DNA of 64,000 bases from Couchioplanes caeruleus (GTDB lineage: Bacteria > Actinomycetota > Actinomycetes > Mycobacteriales > Micromonosporaceae), in NCBI RefSeq assembly GCF_023499255.1, contig NZ_CP092183.1:8118501-8182500 (forward strand), in the 5' to 3' direction. A program made the position numbers and the translations under genes. This document shows positions 57,363-64,000 of this stretch, piece after piece. The notes under the pieces were generated by a model, which made no database searches, was not told the origin of the DNA, and saw only the letters and a program-made list of their open reading frames with translations. The first letter of the stretch is position 1; each line of letters opens with the position of its first letter.

Positions 57363-58553
57363 TCAGCCGCGCCAGAGGTTGAGCATCATCGCTTCCACGG
57401 CGATCTTCGGCTTGACGTTCAGCTCGATCGCCTCGCGGCAGGCCAGCACCGCTTCCAGCCGTCGCAGCGTGCTCTCCGGTGACCACTTGCCGGCGGCCGC
57501 CTCGGACTGCGGGGCGGTGTCGGTGTTCACGACCGGCACCGGTGCACGCAGATTCGTGATGAGGACGTCGCGGTAGAAACCGGCGAGGTCGACGAGCGCA
57601 CGGTCGAGGGCGTCGCGCTGGGAGCGGGTGAGGCGGGACTTCTGGCGCTTCTCGAGTTCCTTGAGCTGGCCGGCTGCTCCGCGCATCGCTCCGGCTGCGC
57701 CTCTGCCCGTACCGCCGGCTCCGAGGGCTTGTTCGAGGGCTGCGCGTTCCGTGCTGTCGGTTTCCGTCACGGTGGCCGCGGCTTCGGCCTCCGCGGCCTC
57801 GATCAGGGCCGAGGCGGCGTCGAAGCAGGCGCCCACGCCGGTCAGGCGGCGCGGCACGGTCAGGACCGCCTCGCGGCGTTTGCGGGCGTCCGGGTCGCGG
57901 GCGAGGCGCTTGGCGCGGCCGACATGGCCCTGCGCTGCTGCGGCGGCCCACGATGCGACGTCGGGGGCGATGCCGTCGCGGCGTACGAGGACTTCGGCGA
58001 CCGCTTCTGCCGACGGCTGCCGCAACGGTACGACGCGACAGCGGGACCGGATCGTCACCGAGATGTCGTCGGGGTGGGTGGAGGGGGTGCAGAGCAGGAA
58101 CACCGTACGAGGGGGAGGCTCTTCGATGGCCTTGAGCAGCGCGTTGCCGGCGGCTTCCGTCAGGCGGTCCGCGTCCTCGATCACGACGGCCTGCCACCGG
58201 CCACCGGACGGGGCGCTGCCGGCGCGCAGCACGAGCGCGCGCATCTCGTTGACGCCGATCGACAGGCCTTCGGGAACGACGTACCGGATGTCGGCGTGGG
58301 TGCCCCCGAGGGCCGTGTGGCAGCCGTGACACTCGCCGCAGCCGGCACCGTTGCGTTCGCACTGCAGCGCGGCGGCGAAGGCGCGGGCTGCCACGGAGCG
58401 GCCGGAGCCGGGCGGGCCGGTGAAGATCCACGCGTGCGTCATCGCCCCCGCGGCGACGTCGTCGCCGGCCACGATGCGCGCGGCGGCCGCGGCAGCCCGG
58501 CTCAGGGTGGCAACGGCCTCGTCCTGCCCCACCAGGTCGGCGAACACACTCAT
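57363..58553 (-). CDS. holB: DNA polymerase III subunit delta'
   Basis: This 396-aa clamp-loader subunit is a AAA+ protein. The Walker A is GPPGSGRS with arginine in place of the usual lysine, so ATP hydrolysis is unlikely, as is normal for delta'. A zinc module of four cysteines (CERNGAGCGECHGC) follows. The remaining motifs are VIEDADRL for Walker B, KAIEEPPPRTVFLL for sensor 1, and IRSRC. The ATG overlaps the stop of the upstream MFS-thymidylate kinase gene by four bases, the common tmk-holB coupling. Confidence 0.93.
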   Translation of the reverse strand: MSVFADLVGQDEAVATLSRAAAAAARIVAGDDVAAGAMTHAWIFTGPPGSGRSVAARAFAAALQCERNGAGCGECHGCHTALGGTHADIRYVVPEGLSIGVNEMRALVLRAGSAPSGGRWQAVVIEDADRLTEAAGNALLKAIEEPPPRTVFLLCTPSTHPDDISVTIRSRCRVVPLRQPSAEAVAEVLVRRDGIAPDVASWAAAAAQGHVGRAKRLARDPDARKRREAVLTVPRRLTGVGACFDAASALIEAAEAEAAATVTETDSTERAALEQALGAGGTGRGAAGAMRGAAGQLKELEKRQKSRLTRSQRDALDRALVDLAGFYRDVLITNLRAPVPVVNTDTAPQSEAAAGKWSPESTLRRLEAVLACREAIELNVKPKIAVEAMMLNLWRG

Positions 58554-61387
58554 GGCGTCGATTCTCGCTCGCTCGCCGGCGCTCGCCCACCCGCTCCGGG
58601 TCCAGCGTCACGATCACCGCCGGCGTCGCGGTCACCGCCGGCGCCACGGTCCGAGCCGGCGCCACGGTCCGAGCCGGCGCCACGGTCCGAGCCGGCGTCG
58701 GGGTCGAGTCGGGGCTCGGGGTCGGCCGGGGCAGCGTCGTCAGCAACGGCGCGATTGCCGGTCATCTCCTCGAGCACCTCGAGCGGCGTTTCCGCATCCG
58801 ACGTACCGGGAGCCGGATGCGAGACGGAGGACGCCGCGAGCGACGAGGCCGCCACAGAGCCGGAGCCGGCGGGCGATGACGCCGGGTCCGCCTCGGAGGG
58901 CGGAAGAACCTGAGTCGCGTCGGGAGACGCCACGACCTGGGTCGCCTCGGGGGAGGCAACGACCTGGGTCGCCTCGGCGGACGGGATGACCTGCGTCGCC
59001 TCGGGCGACGCCGCCCCCGATGACGGCGAGCCCGCCGGCAGGATCACCGCAGTCTCGTCCGGGCCACCCACCGACCGCACGACGACCGTCTCCTCGGACC
59101 CACCCACGCCCGCGGAAGGCCCGCTGCCACCCGCAGAAGGCCCACTCCCACCCGCGGAAGGCCCGCTCCCAAGCGGATCCGCCGGCATCGGCATCGTCCG
59201 GGAGATGTCACCTTGCGGCATCGCCACCGTCGGCGACGGGTCCGTGCCCGCTCGCATGACCAGCGTCTCGTTCGGGTCCGTTATCCGGGTCGGTTCCGTG
59301 TGGTAGTCCTCGCCGTTGAGCAGCGCGTTCACCCGGACCGCCACCGCGCCGGCGATTTCCTCCATCGGACGGGAGGCGTCCAGGACCAGGTAGCGCTTGG
59401 GGTCTGCCGAGGCGAGGTCGAGGAATGCGTACCGGACTCTTTCGTGGAAGGTGCGGGATTCGCTTTCGAGGCGGTCCGTGCCCTGGCCCCGGCTGTCGAC
59501 CCGGCCCAGGCCGACCGTGGGGTCGACGTCGAGGAGGACGACCAGGTCCGGCTTGAGGCCGCCGGTCGCCCAGGACGAGAGCCAGGAGATCTCCTGGACC
59601 GGCAGAGTGCGGCCGGCGCCCTGGTAGGCGAGGGAGGAGTCCACGTACCGGTCGCTGATGACGACCGCTCCCCTTTCCAGGGCCGGGCGGACAACCGTGG
59701 CCACGTGGTGGGCCCGGTCCGCCGCATAGAGCAGCGCCTCGGCGCGCGGGGAGGGGGCGTCGGCGTCGGCGCCGTTGGAGAGGACGAGGCTGCGGATTCT
59801 GGCGCCCATGTCGGTTGCGCCCGGTTCGCGGGTGACGACCACGTCGTTGCCGGCGGCGCGGAGCGCCTCCGAGAGGCGGGTGACCTGGGTGGACTTTCCC
59901 GCTCCCTCGCCGCCTTCGAAGACCACGAAGATTCCCGTACGCGTGAAGGGCTCGGCCGGCGACAGCGGGCGCCCGCGGACCGCGCCCCACAGGTCCGCGA
60001 GGACCGGTACGCCGTGTTTGTCGTCCATCTGGCGGAACGCGCTGATGCCGGTCCAGACGCCGATGGCTCCCGCGACGAGGAGCAGGACGCGGGTGGAGGA
60101 GATGTCGACCGAGATGTCGCCGGCGCGGACCGTGCGGCTGCTGCCGAGACCGACCAGGACGCCCGCGAGGGAGATCGCGAGCAGCAGGACGAGCCGGGCG
60201 CCGATCTGGACGACGGCGAACACGCGGCCGCGGACCTCGTCGTTGACCTGGCCGCCGAGGAGCGTGACGCCGGCGAGGAACGCCATGCCCGCGCCCGCAC
60301 CCACGAAGAGCGCCCCGAACAGGGCCATGGACAGGTGGAAGGCCACCGAGAGGAAGGCCACGGCGCCGCTGGCGAGCACGATGCTCATGCCGAACCAGCG
60401 CCGGCGCGACAGCTCCTTGACGATTGTCGGGCCGAGGCCGATGCCGATCGCCAGGCCGATGAACAGGGTCGCGAACAGCAGGTAGAACGCCGCGTCCCCG
60501 GCGCCGAGGGAGGCGGTGAAGAAGCGGGCCGTGCCGACGACGATGCCGGCGCCCGCGAACGCGCCGAAGATGCCGAGCACCAGGCCGCGGACGAACGGGG
60601 TGTTGCCGATGTACTTCCAGCCCTCGACGAACTGCCGGAACATGCTCTGCTCGGCGTTCTTCTGCTGGCGTTCCCGCCGGCCGGCGCTGATCTCCTTGAT
60701 GCCGAAGAACACCACCGCGGCCGTCGCCGCCCGGGACAGGGCGTTGATGTAGAGCGCGATCTGCACCGGGGACGCCCACGTGGGCAGGCCGCCGATCGGG
60801 CCGCGGACCACGCCGTCGAGGGCGGCGAGGACGAGGGCGGCGAGGATCGGGGTGATGCCGTACGTGGTGATCAGCGTGAGCTGGTTCGACGCCTCGAGCC
60901 GGCCCTTGGGGATGAGGTTGGGGACCGCGGCCTCCTTGGCCGGGATCCACATCAGCGTGATCGTCTCGCCGATGAAGGTGGCGATCACCGTCCAGGTCAC
61001 CGTGAACGCGCCGGAGTCGCTGACGAGGGCGACCAGGGGGATGGACCCGTACACGAAGAAGCGCAGGATGTCGCAGATGACCATGGTGTAGCGGCGGTCG
61101 AACCGGTCCGCCATCACGCCGGCGATCGGTCCCAGGATCAGGGCCGGGAGCAGCCGGATCGCGATCGTGCTGCTGAACGCGCTGCCCTGCGCGACGCTGC
61201 CGCTGACCTGTTGCGAGGCGAAGAGGGCGGTGGCGAGGATGCCGATCCAGTCGCCGAAGGACGCGACGCTGAGCACGAGCCAGAGCCGCCGGAAGGGGCG
61301 GATCAGCAGGACGGCGCGCAGGGCCGCGACCCCGGACAGGTCGACGGGGGCGGCCTCCGTCCGTGCCGAGCTCGTTTCGGTGTCGAT
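58550..61387 (-). CDS. tmk: MFS transporter fused to thymidylate kinase, with repeat-rich tail
   Basis: This gene encodes about 945 aa in three parts. The first ~455 residues are an MFS-like membrane domain. Residues ~490-700 are dTMP kinase, with the P-loop FEGGEGAGKST, VTREPGATDMGARIR and SDRYVDSSLAYQG. The last ~245 are disordered, with repeats such as GSGPSAG, EATQVVAS and DAGSDRGAG. The conserved IRPFRRLWLVLSVASFGDW extends beyond the first canonical start (GTG at 61276). The best start by Shine-Dalgarno is an ATC at 61387, eight bases after GGAGG. If only canonical codons are used, the gene is 58550-61276. Confidence 0.82.
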   Translation of the reverse strand: MDTETSSARTEAAPVDLSGVAALRAVLLIRPFRRLWLVLSVASFGDWIGILATALFASQQVSGSVAQGSAFSSTIAIRLLPALILGPIAGVMADRFDRRYTMVICDILRFFVYGSIPLVALVSDSGAFTVTWTVIATFIGETITLMWIPAKEAAVPNLIPKGRLEASNQLTLITTYGITPILAALVLAALDGVVRGPIGGLPTWASPVQIALYINALSRAATAAVVFFGIKEISAGRRERQQKNAEQSMFRQFVEGWKYIGNTPFVRGLVLGIFGAFAGAGIVVGTARFFTASLGAGDAAFYLLFATLFIGLAIGIGLGPTIVKELSRRRWFGMSIVLASGAVAFLSVAFHLSMALFGALFVGAGAGMAFLAGVTLLGGQVNDEVRGRVFAVVQIGARLVLLLAISLAGVLVGLGSSRTVRAGDISVDISSTRVLLLVAGAIGVWTGISAFRQMDDKHGVPVLADLWGAVRGRPLSPAEPFTRTGIFVVFEGGEGAGKSTQVTRLSEALRAAGNDVVVTREPGATDMGARIRSLVLSNGADADAPSPRAEALLYAADRAHHVATVVRPALERGAVVISDRYVDSSLAYQGAGRTLPVQEISWLSSWATGGLKPDLVVLLDVDPTVGLGRVDSRGQGTDRLESESRTFHERVRYAFLDLASADPKRYLVLDASRPMEEIAGAVAVRVNALLNGEDYHTEPTRITDPNETLVMRAGTDPSPTVAMPQGDISRTMPMPADPLGSGPSAGGSGPSAGGSGPSAGVGGSEETVVVRSVGGPDETAVILPAGSPSSGAASPEATQVIPSAEATQVVASPEATQVVASPDATQVLPPSEADPASSPAGSGSVAASSLAASSVSHPAPGTSDAETPLEVLEEMTGNRAVADDAAPADPEPRLDPDAGSDRGAGSDRGAGSDRGAGGDRDAGGDRDAGPGAGGRAPASERESTP

Positions 61388-61507
61388 GGTCCTTACCTCC
61401 CGATCGCTGCTGCCCGAAGCACTCTAACGGGCGGCTGCAGCTCATCGTGGGTGCGCTCGTTCGGGTGGCGCATAAATGAAGGTGTTTCGCATTGGCCGTA
61501 CAGCGGA

Positions 61508-61513
61508 TAGGTT
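61508..61513 (+). promoter_or_regulatory. Aldolase-like gene leaderless -10 element
   Basis: TAGGTT lies six bases before the GTG at 61520. No Shine-Dalgarno is present. Confidence 0.5.
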
Positions 61514-61519
61514 GCCCCT

Positions 61520-62722
61520 GTGACCGCCGGACGCGCATTACAGAAACGGCTCGACCGGGCCACCGCCCACCTCGAGACGCCGCTGGCCGCAGTCGACCTG
61601 GCGGCCTTCGACGCCAACGCCGCCGCGCTGTCGCTGCGCTCGGCCGGCAAGCCGATCAGGGTGGCGAGCAAATCCGTACGCGTGCGCGCCCTGCTCGAAC
61701 GCGTTCTGCAGCGCCCCGGCTGGTCCGGCGTCATGGCGTACACGCTGCCGGAGGCCATCTGGCTGGTCCGCTCCGGGGTGACCGACGACGTGCTGGTCGC
61801 GTACCCGACAGTGGACCGGACCGCGATCGCCGAGCTGACCGCTGACCCGCAGCTGGCCGCCGCCATCACCATCATGGTCGACCACCCGTCCCACCTGGAC
61901 CTGGTCGACGCGGTGACGCCCCCCGGACGGCGCCCGGACGTACGGCTGTGCCTCGAGCTGGACGCGTCGTGGCGGCCGGCGGGGCCACTGCACGTGGGCG
62001 TACGCCGATCCCCCGTGCACTCCGCGGCGCAGGCGGGAGCCCTGGCCCGGCGGGTGGTGGCCCGCCCCGGATTCCGGCTGGTCGCGATGATGGCGTACGA
62101 GGCGCACATCGCCGGGGTCGGCGACGCACCACCCGGGCAGGCGCTGCGGGCGCGCGCGATCCGGATGATGCAGCGCCGCTCGTTGCCGGAGCTGCTGCGG
62201 CGGCGGATGGCCGCCGTCAAGGCGGTCCGCGAGCACGCCGACCTGGAGTTCGTGAACGGCGGCGGCACCGGCAGCATGGCCGCGACCGCCGCCGACCCGT
62301 CGATCACCGAGGTCGCCGCCGGCTCCGGCCTGTTCGGGCCGACCCTCTTCGACGCGTACCGGGCGTGGCAGCCCACCCCGGCGGCGTTCTTCGCGCTGTC
62401 GGTCGTCCGCCGTCCGGCGCCACGGATCGCCACGGTGCTCGGGGGCGGCTGGATCGCGTCCGGCCCGGCCGGGCCGTCGCGGCAGCCGACACCGTGGCTA
62501 CCGGAGGGTCTGCGGTTCCGCGCCGACGAGGGCGCCGGCGAGGTGCAGACACCGCTGGTCGGCCCGGCCGCGGACGAGCTGCGGCCCGGCGACCGGGTGT
62601 GGTTCCGTCACGCCAAGGCCGGCGAACTGTGCGAGCACGTCAACGAGGTGCACCTCGTCGACGGCGACACGGCGGCGCCGGCCCCGACGTACCGGGGCGA
62701 GGGGCATGCCTTCCTGGGGTGA
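61520..62722 (+). CDS. D-threonine aldolase / amino acid deaminase-like PLP enzyme
   Basis: This 400-aa PLP enzyme of the alanine racemase fold, fold type III, groups with D-threonine aldolase and D-serine dehydratase. The Schiff-base lysine is in IRVASKSVR near residue 50. Phosphate contacts are in FVNGGGTGSM, and the C-terminal beta domain has RHAKAGELCEHVNEVHLV with likely metal-binding histidine and cysteine. The substrate is a hydroxy amino acid by family. The GTG start has TAGGTT six bases upstream. It converges on the TetR gene with a seven-base gap. Confidence 0.83.
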   Translation: MTAGRALQKRLDRATAHLETPLAAVDLAAFDANAAALSLRSAGKPIRVASKSVRVRALLERVLQRPGWSGVMAYTLPEAIWLVRSGVTDDVLVAYPTVDRTAIAELTADPQLAAAITIMVDHPSHLDLVDAVTPPGRRPDVRLCLELDASWRPAGPLHVGVRRSPVHSAAQAGALARRVVARPGFRLVAMMAYEAHIAGVGDAPPGQALRARAIRMMQRRSLPELLRRRMAAVKAVREHADLEFVNGGGTGSMAATAADPSITEVAAGSGLFGPTLFDAYRAWQPTPAAFFALSVVRRPAPRIATVLGGGWIASGPAGPSRQPTPWLPEGLRFRADEGAGEVQTPLVGPAADELRPGDRVWFRHAKAGELCEHVNEVHLVDGDTAAPAPTYRGEGHAFLG

Positions 62723-62729
62723 GCAGGCG

Positions 62730-63359
62730 TCAGGCGGGAACGTGGCGGTGCAGATATTCGCGGATCAGCGCCTTGGCCTCGGTCAGCACGGCCTCGTCGC
62801 CGGTCGCGTCGCGCCGGAACGCGAGCTTGATCAGCGCGTCCGCCGCCTCGACGGCGATCAGCAGCGCGAAGCGCAGCCGCGTGCGGTCCATCAGCTGGAA
62901 CTGGTCGACGAGCAGCTCGGCGAGCCGGTCGCCGATGACCGCGTTGTTGTCCCGCTCGGCGTCCAGCAGGTGCAGGTCCACCACGTCACCGAAATGCAGC
63001 GTACGGAAGCCCGGCACGCTGCGGTGCATGTGGATGTACGCGTCTATGGCCGCGTCCACGCCGTCCCACCAGTGGGCGAACGTCTCATTGGCGAAGCGCG
63101 CCGACAGACTCTGCAGGTACGCGTCCATGTTGCGCATCGCCAGTGCCTGGACGATGGCCCGCTTGTCCGGGAAGAACTGGTAGACCGAGCCGATGGCTAC
63201 CTCGGCCCGCTCGGCGAGCAGGGTGGTGGTCAGGCCTTCGTACCCGACCTCGTCCACCAGCTCGGCGCAGGCGTCGAGCATGCGCTGGACCCGGGCAACG
63301 CTTCTGCCCTGCACCGGAACGCGGCGCAGCGGCCCGGTGGTGACGGTTGGTGTCGACAC
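62730..63359 (-). CDS. TetR-family transcriptional regulator
   Basis: This 209-aa repressor has an N-terminal helix-turn-helix: RVQRMLDACAELVDEVGYEG, LLAERAEVAIGSVYQFFPDK. A C-terminal helical domain with HWWDGVDAAIDAYIHMH follows. The GTG at 63359 has GGGAG nine bases upstream; longer frames are poorly supported. It is divergent from the FAD oxidase gene. An inverted repeat (63521-63537) just before that oxidase start is a possible target. Confidence 0.87.
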   Translation of the reverse strand: MSTPTVTTGPLRRVPVQGRSVARVQRMLDACAELVDEVGYEGLTTTLLAERAEVAIGSVYQFFPDKRAIVQALAMRNMDAYLQSLSARFANETFAHWWDGVDAAIDAYIHMHRSVPGFRTLHFGDVVDLHLLDAERDNNAVIGDRLAELLVDQFQLMDRTRLRFALLIAVEAADALIKLAFRRDATGDEAVLTEAKALIREYLHRHVPA

Positions 63360-63520
63360 GCGTCGCCACTCCCTCTCAGCGGTGATAATGAGCACTGTTC
63401 GCGACGGCGGATCAAGGGCCGCGGACACCACTCAATCGGAACGTTACTCGGATCAACGAGCGAGACGCATCGACGGGACGCCGAGGACACGCGGTATCCC
63501 CGGTTTTGTGCGACTGTCCG

Positions 63521-63537
63521 CTTGTCGGGAAGACAAG
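63521..63537. promoter_or_regulatory. Inverted repeat before the FAD oxidase start
   Basis: CTTGTC-GGGAA-GACAAG is a perfect 6-5-6 inverted repeat that ends six bases before the ATG at 63544. It may be an operator for the divergent TetR protein or a hairpin that limits translation. Confidence 0.45.
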
Positions 63538-63543
63538 GCCGTA

Positions 63544-64000
63544 ATGACCAGTGACAACGCAGCCCCTGTCGCGTCCCCCCGCTGGCACAACTGGGGCGGC
63601 AATCAACACTCCGTCGCCGCCGACGTCGTGATGCCGGGTTCCGCCGACGAGGTGGCGGCGCTCGTCAAGGAGGCGGCGGCCGCCGGGCGGCGGGTCAAGG
63701 CGGTCGGCAGCGGGCACTCGTTCACCGGCATCGCGGTCGCCGACGACCAGCGGATGCTGCTGCACCGGCTGGCCGGCCTCGTGGCCATCGACGGTGATCT
63801 CGTCACGGTCCAGGCCGGCATGCCCCTGCACCGGCTCAACGCCGTGCTGGCCGAACACGGCCTGGCCATGCCCAACCTCGGAGACATCGACCGGCAGACC
63901 GTGGCGGGTGCGATCTCCACGGGTACGCACGGCAGCGGGCAGGCGTACTCGACGCTCGCCTCGGGCGTCGAGGCAGTCACGCTCGTCACGGGATCCGGCG
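63544..64000 (+). CDS. FAD-binding sugar-1,4-lactone oxidase (5' part)
   Basis: The first 152 codons of an FAD-linked oxidase are present; the window edge cuts the rest. The VAO-type FAD domain begins RWHNWGGNQHSVAADVVMP, with VGSGHSFTGIAV (likely flavin-linking histidine), LGDIDRQTVAGAISTGTHGS and VTLVTGSG. This pattern fits the D-arabinono/L-gulono-1,4-lactone oxidase family, full length about 440 aa. The ATG has AAGG nearby. Its gene neighbour is the divergent TetR. Confidence 0.85.
   Translation, partial: MTSDNAAPVASPRWHNWGGNQHSVAADVVMPGSADEVAALVKEAAAAGRRVKAVGSGHSFTGIAVADDQRMLLHRLAGLVAIDGDLVTVQAGMPLHRLNAVLAEHGLAMPNLGDIDRQTVAGAISTGTHGSGQAYSTLASGVEAVTLVTGSG

Overview
The window is about 70% GC with dense, often overlapping genes on both strands. 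It carries actinobacterial marker families: SepH, RicT/PSP1, futalosine-route menaquinone genes, DUF397 proteins with an XRE/DUF5753 regulator, EspC and YbaB proteins, Ku with split LigD parts, DUF2530, DUF3027 and DUF6232. The best guess is a chromosomal segment of a filamentous actinomycete, probably Micromonosporaceae (Actinoplanes-like). That placement is inferred from gene content and was not tested by a search.

Layout. 0.05-4.2 kb: a coupled pair (TagF-type fusion and CDP-alcohol phosphatidyltransferase) for a teichoic-acid-like polymer. 4.4-11.2 kb: PspC, a degenerate tandem-repeat array, a DUF4230 protein, an acyl-CoA dehydrogenase with an operator on its promoter, and a minus-strand run pdxH, MFS, galM, nitroreductase. 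11.3-16.5 kb: citrate synthase, serC, a PLP aminotransferase of unknown substrate, an intact 1,069-bp IS481-family element and a GNAT acetyltransferase. 16.7-24.8 kb: sepH, thpR, three regulator/transporter sets and DUF2530. 24.8-30.4 kb: DUF3027, an MFS protein, mqnB and mqnD, a bidirectional terminator, a cold-shock-domain protein and a HAD phosphatase. 30.4-38.7 kb is rich in nucleic-acid repair genes: a PF13625-like protein, XPB helicase, a padR-HAAS pair, ligase, LigD polymerase and Ku. 38.7-44.1 kb: Nudix, MFS, a geranylgeranyl-reductase-family enzyme, and an acetyltransferase-TetR-MFS operon with twin operators. 44.3-48.8 kb: an accessory island with four DUF397 genes, one XRE/DUF5753 regulator and two tandem DUF6232 units. 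48.8-57.1 kb: small membrane proteins, a PfpI protein, tRNA-Thr, a metallophosphoesterase, RicT, an LPXTG-anchored protein and three genes linked to EspC-type proteins. 57.3-64 kb: holB, an MFS-thymidylate kinase fusion, a D-threonine-aldolase-like enzyme, TetR and the start of an FAD-dependent sugar-lactone oxidase.

Themes. Many starts (at least 14) have no Shine-Dalgarno but carry TANNNT exactly 6 or 7 bases before the ATG/GTG. This marks leaderless transcripts and settles several start choices. Several regulators sit beside operators that overlap these promoters. The IS element lies exactly in the overlapping stop codons of two convergent genes; its target duplication restores both stops and also supplies the transposase's own stop. 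PLP-linked genes (pdxH, serC, aminotransferase) and menaquinone-linked genes (mqnB, mqnD, possibly the geranylgeranyl reductase) are near each other. No CRISPR array, rRNA or prophage was seen.
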